Below are positions 42,551 through 51,245 of a stretch of 64,000 nt of DNA, one piece after another. Below the pieces are notes generated by a model, which was given only the letters and a program-made list of their open reading frames with translations, was not told the origin of the DNA and searched no databases. Each line of letters starts with the position of its first letter. The first letter of the stretch is position 1. The translations under genes were made by a program, and so were the position numbers. The stretch lies in assembly GCF_022878925.1 (NCBI RefSeq), contig NZ_CP084627.1, positions 682,001 to 746,000 of the forward strand, in the 5' to 3' direction. Source of the stretch: Caballeronia sp. TF1N1. GTDB taxonomy: Bacteria > Pseudomonadota > Gammaproteobacteria > Burkholderiales > Burkholderiaceae.

Positions 42551-44380
42551 ATGAGACCGGTGGTTTTCGGCAAAAGATTCGGATGGCTGCACGCAGGCGC
42601 CGGCACGCGCGGCGTCGTTCTCTGCAACACCTATGGCCACGAATATGTGTGGACCTATAGCGGCCTGCGTCACCTGGCAGACGCTCTTGCGGCCCGCGGC
42701 TTGTGGGTCTTGCGCTTCGACTATCTCGGCACGGGGGATTCAGCCGATCTAGAAGCAGGACAAGACCTGTTCGATTCGGCGGTGGATGACATCGGTTCAG
42801 CCGTCGATTTCCTCAAGGAACAGACGGGTATCGAACACGTCACGCTAGCGGGCTTTCGGGTCGGTGCCGCGTTCGCTTTGGCCGCGGCGCTCAAGCGTCC
42901 CGTCGACGATCTCGCCTTGCTTGCGCCTGTTGTAAGCGGACGCACCTATATCCGCGAACTCGGCGCGGTGCGCAAGACCTGGCTCGACCAGCTCGCACCG
43001 CCCCTTCGCGAAGCGCAACCCAAGACTGGTCCGCTCAACGTGCTGGGTCAGGTTTATGACGATGCCTTCAGAGCCCGGCTGGAAAACATCGATCTCGCGT
43101 TGCAAGTGAAAAGTGCGGCCATTGCGCCCGCCAATCGCGTATTGCTGATGCACGCACGAACGAGCTCGAAAGACCCGCTGCTGGATGCGCTCAGTGGGCT
43201 TGGCGTCGATACGCAGACACAACCCTTTGAAGATTTGCTCGGCTTCATTCAAGAGTCGGCATTCACGGTATTGCCCAAGGCTGCTTTGGCAACGGCCACT
43301 GAGTGGATTGCAAACGGCGCGCTCGAAGCAGGCCCCGTTAATACATCGGCTGCGGCACATGACGTGTGGCCAGATTTCGTCATCGAAACGCCGGAGGCTG
43401 TCGAGCGTCCCGTGCGAATGGACGAACAAGGACTCGTAGGCGTGCTGTGCGAGCCGCGTCATGGTGCAGCGCGTGGCCCTGTGTTTGTCATGACGAATAC
43501 GGCGGCGAGTTCACGCGTAGGCGATAGCCGGCTTTCCGTGCGGATTGCACGCGAGCTAGCATCACGTGGTATTGCTTCATTGCGCTTCGATGCACGCGGC
43601 CGTGGCGACAGTCCGCTTCCTTCGGGCGATGTGCAGTCAGACACGCCCTTCGGCAGAATCTATAACGTGGTCGCAACCGAAGACACTGGCGTCGCCGCGC
43701 GTTGGTTGTCCCGGCAAGGCTACAAGACGATCTATGCGTTCGGCATTTGTTCAGGTGCGTATCACGCTTTGAAGGCAGCGGTCAGCGAGAGCGTTATTAC
43801 CGGCGTGATTTCGGTGAATATCCCTACGTTCAAGCGTCCCGAGGACAAAACGCCCGAAGCGTTGCGCGAATCCACACGCAACTCCATGGCGGGTTATGCG
43901 TTTTCCATGCTCGATCCGCAGAAGTGGAAAGCCATTTTGCGCGGCGACAAAAATCTGCTTCGCGTAATGGGCTTTATCGGCGGCTACATGCTCACGCGTG
44001 CGCGTTCACGTGTCGTCGATGTATTGAGGCTCGACAGCCTGAGCAAAACGCCACCCGAACAGGCCACTACACCCATGCCGATCATTCGCGCGCTCGACGC
44101 TAGAGGCGTGAACACGGTGCTGGTCTACGGCGCCTACGATGCGGGCCTGGACTTGCTTGCCGCGCATTGCGGCAAGCTGGGCGCTCGACTCAAGCGGCTT
44201 CGTTCAGTGCGTGTCGCAACTTACGCCGATGTCGATCATTCGTTGTTCAATGCCGCGAGTCTTCCGCAAGTGATCGCGTTGTGCGAGTCGGTCATCACGC
44301 AGACGAACGTGCAGACCGAAGTTCCAGGCGTGTCGCAACAGCGAAACCATAGCAGCGCACTGACCGATCAACGCGTTTGA
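42551..44380 (+). CDS. Tandem alpha/beta-hydrolase protein with non-serine nucleophile elbows
   Basis: A 609-aa protein made of two alpha/beta-hydrolase domains (about 1-255 and 285-600). In the first, RFDYLGTGDS precedes an elbow GFRVG (Arg103 where Ser is expected). In the second, RFDARGRGDS precedes GICSG (Cys400 as nucleophile), with His563 in VDHSLFN as base. From memory, similar non-serine elbows (GLRLG and GLCDx) occur in the two separate 'exosortase A-associated hydrolases', so this may be a fusion of that pair. No exosortase or EPS genes are adjacent. The second domain could act as a thiol acyl-hydrolase or transferase; the first may be structural. RBS GAGGAAAA. It overlaps the convergent deaminase gene by 13 bp. 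Confidence 0.85.
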   Translation: MRPVVFGKRFGWLHAGAGTRGVVLCNTYGHEYVWTYSGLRHLADALAARGLWVLRFDYLGTGDSADLEAGQDLFDSAVDDIGSAVDFLKEQTGIEHVTLAGFRVGAAFALAAALKRPVDDLALLAPVVSGRTYIRELGAVRKTWLDQLAPPLREAQPKTGPLNVLGQVYDDAFRARLENIDLALQVKSAAIAPANRVLLMHARTSSKDPLLDALSGLGVDTQTQPFEDLLGFIQESAFTVLPKAALATATEWIANGALEAGPVNTSAAAHDVWPDFVIETPEAVERPVRMDEQGLVGVLCEPRHGAARGPVFVMTNTAASSRVGDSRLSVRIARELASRGIASLRFDARGRGDSPLPSGDVQSDTPFGRIYNVVATEDTGVAARWLSRQGYKTIYAFGICSGAYHALKAAVSESVITGVISVNIPTFKRPEDKTPEALRESTRNSMAGYAFSMLDPQKWKAILRGDKNLLRVMGFIGGYMLTRARSRVVDVLRLDSLSKTPPEQATTPMPIIRALDARGVNTVLVYGAYDAGLDLLAAHCGKLGARLKRLRSVRVATYADVDHSLFNAASLPQVIALCESVITQTNVQTEVPGVSQQRNHSSALTDQRV

Positions 44381-44856
44381 TGCTTCTGCATATAAGCGAC
44401 ATGTAGTGCACGCACGCGTTCTGCAAGGTCGTCGACGGGGCCATCCACGATTGCTCCGTCGATCACCTCTTCAATGGGCAGCGCGCGGACAGGGCCGGGC
44501 CCAGCACCGAGTTCCTCACGCCAGCGCGTGAACTGCGCAGTCGAACTCGCATAGACGATTCGCCCAAGCCCCACCCATGCATGCGCCGCCGAACACATCG
44601 GACAATGCTCGCCCGATGTGTAGACCACGGCATTCTTGCGCGCGGGCTCGCTCATATTTTCCGCAGCCCACTTTGCAATAGCGAACTCAGGATGCAAGGT
44701 CTTGTCGCCCGTGCTGATGCGGTTACGATCCTCAAAGAGCACGTGACCGTCGCTCGCCACCAGTAGAGAACCAAAGGGTTCATCGCCTTGGTCGAGCGCT
44801 TCTTTAGCCAGTTCGATGCATCGTTCGAGATGTTTCCTGTCCACGCTATCTATCAT
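44368..44856 (-). CDS. Nucleoside/cytosine-type deaminase (CDA superfamily)
   Basis: A 162-aa zinc deaminase from ATG 44856 with GGAGAGG upstream. The zinc and catalytic motif is HPEFA (usually HAE; Ala is Pro here, Glu retained) and EHCPMCSAA (PCxxC). N-terminal LERCIELAKEALDQGDEPFGSLLV is typical of guanine/cytosine deaminases of the TadA/GuaD group. Its substrate cannot be assigned. It converges on the hydrolase gene and diverges from the beta-propeller gene. Confidence 0.88.
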   Translation of the reverse strand: MIDSVDRKHLERCIELAKEALDQGDEPFGSLLVASDGHVLFEDRNRISTGDKTLHPEFAIAKWAAENMSEPARKNAVVYTSGEHCPMCSAAHAWVGLGRIVYASSTAQFTRWREELGAGPGPVRALPIEEVIDGAIVDGPVDDLAERVRALHVAYMQKHQTR

Positions 44857-45020
44857 TCGACCTCTCCGTTGTTTGCTCGACTTCTTGAATTGAACACGCC
44901 TCAATAAACCGGATTCAAGCATTCGTACCGACCGCCGTTAAGAAGAAAACAGGCCTTTTCTTCATATCATTAGGGTCGTAACTCGATTTCGCTTTGCGGC
45001 GGTTTGCCGGGGTGCAAGTG

Positions 45021-47189
45021 ATGAACGTTTCATGTTTCATAGCGGTATGGCTAATGGTGTTCAGCCTTGCCAGCGGCGCGCGCGCGGCTACGTCGCCGCT
45101 CAATTACACCACGTCCTGGATTGGCAACACTTTTGGCTTCGGCGATGGCAAGTGGATGCAGCAGGACATACAAGCCATCCGCGTTGCACCGGACGGAACC
45201 GTCTATACCAATAGTCCGTGGGATGAAAGCGGCGCCGAGATCGCGGCGTATCGCAATGGCGACCGAATCGCGGTGGCGGGTGCGACGCATGGTTGGGGCG
45301 CGGCGGGCGGCGACGCCATTGCATCGAACAGCACATACCTCTATGCGGCGATGTCCATCGGCAATCAAGGTGGTGGCCTCGTCGGCGCGGATTATCCGCC
45401 CAACGGTTATACGTGGTTCGGCATTACGCGACGCACGATCGCCAACATCGCCAAGGGCGCGTTTTTTACGGGCGGCGTCGGCAACAGCGCGAACGCTACC
45501 AAGAACAGTTTCCTGATCGTGGCGACTGTGCCGGCCGGAACGGACGCGGGCATTCGCGGCCTGGCCGCTAACGATAGCGAGCTTTTTGTTTCCGACGCGT
45601 CGAGCAATCAGATCGTCGTGTTCGATGCCAACACGATGAGGCGTAATCGCGCGTTCAACGTGACATCACCGGGACGCATGGCACTCGATATAGACGGCAC
45701 GCTTTGGGTCATTACAGGCACGTTCAACGGACACCCCGCCATTGCACATTATTCGACGACAGGCGCGCTACTCGGCGGCGTGCCGATACTCCCCATAGGA
45801 ACGGTACCCGCGGATATCGCGGTCACTCCATCGGGTGATCTTTATATCGCGGATAACGGCGTGGGCCAGCAGATCTTGCCTTTCCGAAAGAACGCGGCGC
45901 TAACTGCGGTCGGCACGCTCAAGGGCGTGAATCATGCGACCGCTGGCACGATCGAAGCAGGGCGCTTCAACTCGGTCACGGGTATCGGTTTCGATCAGGC
46001 CGGCAATCTGTACGTTGGACAAAACGGCGAAGGCCCGCGAGCTCTGAACTCTGCCTCGGTGGGAACGGGCGCGGTGCTGCAGGCTTTCAAAGGCGTCACA
46101 CGTTCTATTACATGGGAACTGGACGGTCTCGTGTTCGTCGATGGCGCGAGTTTCGATCCCGGCGCGCCCAACACCATCTATACCGGCTCGAAAGTCTTTA
46201 CGATGGACTGGAGCAAGGCGCCCGGCAAACAATGGACGTACACGGCGCATACCGTGGACCGCTTCGCTTTTCCCGATGACCCTTCGATTCACATCGGACG
46301 CGCGGTGCGTGGCCAGCCGATGGTACGGCGCCTGAACGGCAACCGGCCGTATCTATTCACGCTCGATCCATATTCGCATCAGCTCTATGTGCATCGCTTC
46401 GACGCTGCGCACGGTTATACGGCAATACCGTCGGTCATGTTCGCCGAGTCCTATATTTCAGGCGGTTTTCCAGCGAATCAACCGGCCTATGGCGAATGGA
46501 TGTGGCGCGACATCAATGGCGACGGCCATCTCGACACGAGCGAATTCATAGGCAATCCATCGACGGGGAGTCTGATAGGCAACAGCTTCATCTGGGTCGA
46601 TTCCCTTGGCAACGTATGGTTCGGTACCCCGACGAGCGGCATACGAGAAATGCCGCTGCAGGGCTTCGATGCCTTGGGCAATCCGCTTTACACCTATACA
46701 TCGGCGAAGACTTATACGATGCCAGCGCCTTTCACGCGCATTGGCCGAGTGCTATACGTGCCTGAAACCGACACGATGTATATATCGGGCTTCACGCAAA
46801 CCATTCCCTATGATGCCGCGCGCTGGAAAGAGGCCGGCCCATATCTCGCGCGTTACGACAACTGGACTCGCGGGCCGCGCGTCATGACCTATCTCATCGC
46901 GCTGCCTTGGGACACGACGGCCAACCCCGTAATCACGCCCGTGGGACTTGCGACAGCGGGCAATTACCTCTTTGTTGCGGGCCTCTTCACGCAGAAGGTT
47001 TATGTGTACGACGCGCGCACCGGCGCACACGTTGGCTGCATGTCGCCGGGCGCGAACGTAGGCTTGACTAGCGGCTATGTCGATGTGGAACTGGGTATCA
47101 GCGCCACGCTAAGGGCCAATGGTGAATACGACGTTCTCTTGGAAGACGATGCACGCGCCAAGATTCTGATGTACCAGTGGAAGCCATGA
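45021..47189 (+). CDS. Exported beta-propeller (NHL/SMP-30-like) protein
   Basis: A 722-aa secreted protein. Signal peptide MNVSCFIAVWLMVFSLASGARA is followed by about 700 residues of beta-rich repeats with propeller-blade motifs such as IRGLAANDSELFVSDASSNQIVVFD, RMALDIDGTLWVI, DIAVTPSGDLYIADNG and GIGFDQAGNLYVGQNG. One calcium-like loop DINGDGHLDTSEF is visible (DxNxDGxxD). It probably binds or hydrolyses an external sugar, lactone or polymer. An in-frame TTG lies 27 nt upstream, but the signal peptide supports ATG 45021. Divergent from the deaminase; upstream of the HutC-type regulator. Function unknown. Confidence 0.8.
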   Translation: MNVSCFIAVWLMVFSLASGARAATSPLNYTTSWIGNTFGFGDGKWMQQDIQAIRVAPDGTVYTNSPWDESGAEIAAYRNGDRIAVAGATHGWGAAGGDAIASNSTYLYAAMSIGNQGGGLVGADYPPNGYTWFGITRRTIANIAKGAFFTGGVGNSANATKNSFLIVATVPAGTDAGIRGLAANDSELFVSDASSNQIVVFDANTMRRNRAFNVTSPGRMALDIDGTLWVITGTFNGHPAIAHYSTTGALLGGVPILPIGTVPADIAVTPSGDLYIADNGVGQQILPFRKNAALTAVGTLKGVNHATAGTIEAGRFNSVTGIGFDQAGNLYVGQNGEGPRALNSASVGTGAVLQAFKGVTRSITWELDGLVFVDGASFDPGAPNTIYTGSKVFTMDWSKAPGKQWTYTAHTVDRFAFPDDPSIHIGRAVRGQPMVRRLNGNRPYLFTLDPYSHQLYVHRFDAAHGYTAIPSVMFAESYISGGFPANQPAYGEWMWRDINGDGHLDTSEFIGNPSTGSLIGNSFIWVDSLGNVWFGTPTSGIREMPLQGFDALGNPLYTYTSAKTYTMPAPFTRIGRVLYVPETDTMYISGFTQTIPYDAARWKEAGPYLARYDNWTRGPRVMTYLIALPWDTTANPVITPVGLATAGNYLFVAGLFTQKVYVYDARTGAHVGCMSPGANVGLTSGYVDVELGISATLRANGEYDVLLEDDARAKILMYQWKP

Positions 47190-47327
47190 ATTCTTGGCGC
47201 AGTGCAACGCGCCAACAAGTCAGACGCGGCAAGCAAATGATTATGGCCTTGCTGCAACCGCATAGCCGTTCATCGTTATCACCAGCTATTGAGCCTACAA
47301 AATATCCAAGGGAAAGTCCTAAGAAAA

Positions 47328-47346
47328 ACATCTGATGTCTGATGTA
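47328..47346. promoter_or_regulatory. Candidate HutC-type operator
   Basis: ACATC-T-GATGT (47328-47338) is a perfect short inverted repeat, followed at once by CTGATGTA, a repeat of the right half. It lies 32 bp before the regulator start codon. It is where an autoregulating GntR protein would bind and could also control the downstream operon by read-through. Confidence 0.4.
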
Positions 47347-47377
47347 TATTTGACTGCATGCTACCGAAGAGAGCAAC

Positions 47378-48097
47378 ATGCGTCTAAGCGTAGAGCGTTC
47401 AATGAGCGACAAGATTCAAGAGTCGCTCCTGACCATGATCCGTGAGCGCAAGCTCAAGCCGGGCGATCAGATTCCCACGGAACTGGAACTCTGCGAATTG
47501 CTCGGGGTAGGCCGTTCAAGTTTGCGTGAAGCTGTTGCTCAGATGATCTCGCATGGTCTGCTGTCTCGGGTTCAAGGTCGCGGCACCTTCATCAGACAAA
47601 TTTCGCTGAAGTTGCAGGGCGGTCTGGATGATCTGATGTCCGTAACCGACATGATCAAGAGCGTCGGCGCCGTGCCTTCAACGAGTCGCATACAGATGGA
47701 TACCATTGCGGCATCGGAGAGCTTGGCAGAAAGACTCGGCATCGAGCTTGGGGCGCCGTGCGTACGTATCGAACGCGTGCGCCGCGCGGACGACGCCGTA
47801 GCCGCCTATTGCATCGACACCATTCCGAAGACGCTCTTCGATGCAGCGGACGGTGAAGTCGGCGAATCGCTTTTCGGCATGTTCGCGCGCACGGGCCGGC
47901 GTCTGTCGCATACGCATACGTCGATACAGCCGACCATCCTCACGCCGCGCGATCTGCCGGAACTCGGAGACGGCTTCGGTTTGTTTCTCCTGCTGGACGA
48001 AGTGGATTTCGATCAGAGCGGGGAACCGCTCTGCTATAGCAACGACTACTACAACACGAGCATTTTCAAATTCGATCTGGTGCGCAAGCGTCGCTAA
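47378..48097 (+). CDS. GntR-family regulator, HutC/UTRA subfamily
   Basis: A 239-aa regulator. The HTH (about 12-75) is DKIQESLLTMIRERKLKPGDQIPTELELCELLGVGRSSLREAVAQMISHGLLSRVQGRGTFI. The C-terminal UTRA domain (about 95-235) includes RIERVRRADDAVAAYCIDTIP and YSNDYYNTSIFKF and should bind a sugar-phosphate-like ligand. It is 51 bp upstream of mtnK in the same direction, so it is the probable local regulator of the mtnKA-aldolase-ABC-dhaKL operon. Confidence 0.92.
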   Translation: MRLSVERSMSDKIQESLLTMIRERKLKPGDQIPTELELCELLGVGRSSLREAVAQMISHGLLSRVQGRGTFIRQISLKLQGGLDDLMSVTDMIKSVGAVPSTSRIQMDTIAASESLAERLGIELGAPCVRIERVRRADDAVAAYCIDTIPKTLFDAADGEVGESLFGMFARTGRRLSHTHTSIQPTILTPRDLPELGDGFGLFLLLDEVDFDQSGEPLCYSNDYYNTSIFKFDLVRKRR

Positions 48098-48148
48098 GAC
48101 AATCTTGCGTTGAGACGCGCACCAGAAGCAACATCGGAGGAGACACCG

Positions 48149-49417
48149 ATGGAGTTCGAGGCTTTTACCGCAAGCGAGCTCGCCGCGTATCTCGGTGCAA
48201 TTCCCGAGATACGTGCGCTGCTTGGCGAGCCGCATGACCTGGAAGTGGCCGAAGTTGGCGACGGCAACCTGAACTATGTGTACTTCGTGACGAACACGAA
48301 GGCGCCGGAACGCAGCGTCGTCGTCAAGCAGGCGCCGCCTTTTTTAAGGCTCGTCGGCAAGACGTGGCCGTTGTCGTGTCAGCGCATGGAGCATGAGGTA
48401 GCGGCGTTACGCCGCTTCGGCGCGCTATGTCCGCGGCATGTGCCGAAGGTGTATCACGCCGACGGCAAGCGCTTTCTGATGGTGATGCAAAGGCTCGCCT
48501 CGCATCGCATTTTGCGGCAAGGCCTGATGGATGGCGTCGTCTATCCGAAGCTCGCCGCGCATCTGTCGACGTATCTTGCGCACACGCTTTTCCACGGGTC
48601 CGATCTGTTTCTTGCGCCGGACATCAAGAAAGAGGCCATGAGCGCGGCGGTCAATTCCGAGTTGTGCAAGATCACCGAGGATCTCGTCTTTACGTTTCCT
48701 TTCGAAGATCATCCGTCAAACGTGTACAGCGCCGCATTGCCTGCGTCATCGCTTGAACGACTGAGGACCAGCGAAGCGTTGCGCATTGCCGCGGGCGACA
48801 TGAAATGGGCGTTCATGAATCACGCCGAGACCTTGCTGCATGGCGATCTGCACACCGGCTCGATCATGGTCAACGAAGACGAAACCTTCGTGATCGATCC
48901 GGAGTTCTCGTTCTACGGACCGATGGGCTTCGATATCGGCGCGGTGCTCGCAAACCTGCTGCTCGCGTATTTTTCGCGCGACTGGCATGGCCGTATAGAC
49001 GATCGAGATCCTTCCGGCTATCAGGAATGGTTGCTCGTTCAAGTGGCCGAGGTCTGGAATGGCTTTAGCGCGCAATTTCTAAAGCTGTGGCGCGAGCATG
49101 AAAGCCGTAGCGGACGCGGCTTTATAGGCGGTCACGCAGAAGCGCGATCTGTCGAAGGTTATCGCGCGCACTTCATGCGTCGGCTGCTAGCGGATACGCT
49201 CGGCTTCGCTGGCTGCAAGATGATTCGGCGCATCGTCGGCATGGCGAAGGTCGCGGACATCACGCGCATTCCAGATGCTCAGGCGAGGGCGTGTATCGAA
49301 GTGCGCTGTCTGCGTTGCGCGGAAGACCTGCTGGTCAAGCGCGCGACGCTTGGCAGTATCGAACAGGTCGTCATGCTTGCGCGCGAGGTTCAGCGCGAAA
49401 CAATCACACATGCATAG
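48149..49417 (+). CDS. mtnK: 5-methylthioribose kinase (MtnK)
   Basis: A 422-aa kinase of the aminoglycoside-phosphotransferase fold. It has the MtnK-type glycine loop GDGNLNYVY (37-45), catalytic loop HGDLHTGSIMV (His231-Asp233) and metal motif DPEFSFYG (Asp250). It phosphorylates the C1-OH of 5-methylthioribose; related enzymes also accept 5-deoxyribose. ATG 48149 with CGGAGGAGA upstream. First enzyme gene of an eight-gene operon. No MTA nucleosidase or phosphorylase gene is here, so its substrate probably arrives as the free sugar via the adjacent ABC importer. Confidence 0.93.
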   Translation: MEFEAFTASELAAYLGAIPEIRALLGEPHDLEVAEVGDGNLNYVYFVTNTKAPERSVVVKQAPPFLRLVGKTWPLSCQRMEHEVAALRRFGALCPRHVPKVYHADGKRFLMVMQRLASHRILRQGLMDGVVYPKLAAHLSTYLAHTLFHGSDLFLAPDIKKEAMSAAVNSELCKITEDLVFTFPFEDHPSNVYSAALPASSLERLRTSEALRIAAGDMKWAFMNHAETLLHGDLHTGSIMVNEDETFVIDPEFSFYGPMGFDIGAVLANLLLAYFSRDWHGRIDDRDPSGYQEWLLVQVAEVWNGFSAQFLKLWREHESRSGRGFIGGHAEARSVEGYRAHFMRRLLADTLGFAGCKMIRRIVGMAKVADITRIPDAQARACIEVRCLRCAEDLLVKRATLGSIEQVVMLAREVQRETITHA

Positions 49418-49433
49418 TCCACTCGGAGCTTCC

Positions 49434-50513
49434 ATGGTTGCGCAGTCCTTGTTCCCCACGCTTGCCCCGACGATCGAATGGCGCGATGGCGATCTCCTGC
49501 TGCTCGATCAGACGCGCCTGCCGCATGAAATCGTGGTGGAGCATGTCGCCGATGCAGCCGCCGTCTGGCGAGCCATTCACGAATTACGCGTGCGGGGTGC
49601 GCCTGCCATCGGCGTCGCGGCAGCATACGGATTGTGCGTCGCCATGCAGGACGCGCGCGACTTGCCCTTGACGCAATTTCGTGCCGAGCTTGAACGGCGC
49701 GCGGGCTGGCTCGATACCGCGCGCCCCACGGCGGTGAATCTGAGTTGGGGATTGAGACGCATGCTGCAATGCGCGCGCGCATGCAACGCAAGCGACTCGA
49801 AGGCGCTTTACGAAGCTTTGGTGGATGAGGCAAAACAGATTCATGCGGAAGATCAGGCGCTATGCGAAGGTATCGGCATGCATGGTCTGCCGCTTATCGA
49901 ACCGGGCAGCGGCGTGCTTACGCATTGCAATGCAGGTGCGCTTGCCACCACAGGCTTAGGCACGGCCACCGCGCCGATCTATGCCGCACATCGCGAAGGC
50001 ATTGCGTTCAAGGTGTTCGCGGACGAGACGCGGCCGCTTTTGCAAGGCGCGCGCCTGACCGTGTTCGAACTGCAGCAGGCGGGCGTGGATGTAACGCTGA
50101 TCGTGGATAGCGCGGCCGCTTCGATCATGTCGCATGGACTGGTGGACCTCGTGATCGTCGGCACGGACCGGGTTGCGGCAAATGGCGACTTCGCCAACAA
50201 GATCGGCACACTGAGCGTGGCCATCGCAGCGAATTACTACGGCATACCGTTCTACGTGGCTTGTCCTTCGTCCACACTGGACTTCCGCACACCGACCGGC
50301 GCGCAGATCGAGATAGAAGAACGTCGCGAAGAAGAGGTGACATCGCTTGCAGGACAACCTATTGCGCCGCGAGCCATCAACGCGCGCAATCCCGCATTCG
50401 ATGTCACGCCGCATGAACTCGTCACGGGCTTCATCACGGAGCGCGGTATCGTGAAAGCGCCTTTCGAACGTTCGTTGCGTGGTTTCTTCGCAGCCGAAGG
50501 TAATGCCGCATGA
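49434..50513 (+). CDS. mtnA: 5-methylthioribose-1-phosphate isomerase (MtnA)
   Basis: A 359-aa aldose-ketose isomerase of the eIF2B-alpha-like fold. The catalytic Cys165 is in LTHCNAGAL and the catalytic Asp245 in VGTDRVAANGDFANKIGT. RGAPAIGVAAAYG is the substrate-loop signature. It turns 5-methylthioribose-1-phosphate (or 5-deoxyribose-1-P) into the ribulose-1-phosphate. ATG 49434 with CGGAGCT is preferred over ATG 49410, which overlaps the mtnK stop. Its stop overlaps the aldolase start by 4 nt. Confidence 0.94.
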   Translation: MVAQSLFPTLAPTIEWRDGDLLLLDQTRLPHEIVVEHVADAAAVWRAIHELRVRGAPAIGVAAAYGLCVAMQDARDLPLTQFRAELERRAGWLDTARPTAVNLSWGLRRMLQCARACNASDSKALYEALVDEAKQIHAEDQALCEGIGMHGLPLIEPGSGVLTHCNAGALATTGLGTATAPIYAAHREGIAFKVFADETRPLLQGARLTVFELQQAGVDVTLIVDSAAASIMSHGLVDLVIVGTDRVAANGDFANKIGTLSVAIAANYYGIPFYVACPSSTLDFRTPTGAQIEIEERREEEVTSLAGQPIAPRAINARNPAFDVTPHELVTGFITERGIVKAPFERSLRGFFAAEGNAA

Positions 50514-51181
50514 GCGCGGTGGATGAAGGCGCGCTGCGCCGGAGTATTGTCGAGACCTCGCTCGAAATGGAGCGGCTCGGCATCAATCAGGGAACCTCGG
50601 GTAACGTCAGCGCGCGCTTCAACGACGGCTTTCTCATCACGCCGAGCGGCGTTGCTGCGCGTGAGATGCACGAAGACATGATGGTGTGGCTGCCGTTAGA
50701 TGTCAGTGACGACGCGAGCGTGCTGCGCACGGCTCGCCCGTCTTCGGAATGGCGCATTCATCGCGACATTCTTCGAGCACGGCAAGACATGCACGCGGTC
50801 GTGCATACGCATTCCATTGCGGCCACGGCGCTCGCCATTCATGGACGCGATATTCCCGCCGTGCACTACATGGTCGCGGCCGCCGGCGGACATTCCATTC
50901 GCTGCGCGCCTTATGCGCTCTTTGGCACGCAAACTCTTTCCGATCACGCTTTAGCCGCGCTTCTGAACCGGCGTGCGTGTCTGCTCGCGCATCATGGTGT
51001 GATCGCGCTCGGCACCGATCTTGCGCGCGCCGTGTGGCTCGCGCATGAAGTGGAAGTGCTTGCCAAGCAATATCTTCTCGCCTGTCAGTTGGGTGCTCCG
51101 CCGCTTCTTTCGGAGGAGCAGATGGATGAAGTGTTGGAGAAGTTCAAGACTTATGGCCGGCGCGACAAGAAAGATTCTTAG
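50510..51181 (+). CDS. Class II aldolase, probable 5-methylthioribulose-1-phosphate/5-deoxyribulose-1-phosphate aldolase
   Basis: A 223-aa zinc aldolase of the fuculose-phosphate group. It has GTSGNVSARF (phosphate binding), ITPSGV, SSEWRIH (catalytic Glu80), HTHS (zinc His99/His101) and AHHGVIALG (third zinc His). Next to mtnK and mtnA, it fits the Ald2 step of the DHAP shunt: cleavage to DHAP and 2-methylthioacetaldehyde (or acetaldehyde from 5-deoxyribose). The usual MtnB dehydratase is of the same superfamily, so a dehydratase is possible, but no MtnC/MtnD/MtnW follow, which favours the aldolase. Confidence 0.85.
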   Translation: MSAVDEGALRRSIVETSLEMERLGINQGTSGNVSARFNDGFLITPSGVAAREMHEDMMVWLPLDVSDDASVLRTARPSSEWRIHRDILRARQDMHAVVHTHSIAATALAIHGRDIPAVHYMVAAAGGHSIRCAPYALFGTQTLSDHALAALLNRRACLLAHHGVIALGTDLARAVWLAHEVEVLAKQYLLACQLGAPPLLSEEQMDEVLEKFKTYGRRDKKDS

Positions 51182-51245
51182 CGCGCTTGCCTTGAGGAAA
51201 TAGTCGTTTGCATCGTAATGAATAAATCCTACAACGGAGACAGCT

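Noticed and set aside
50510..51181. Call as MtnB (methylthioribulose-1-phosphate dehydratase)
   Set aside because: Same superfamily, but MtnC, MtnD and MtnW are absent and the operon continues with transport and DhaKL, favouring the aldolase; kept as an alternative in the annotation.
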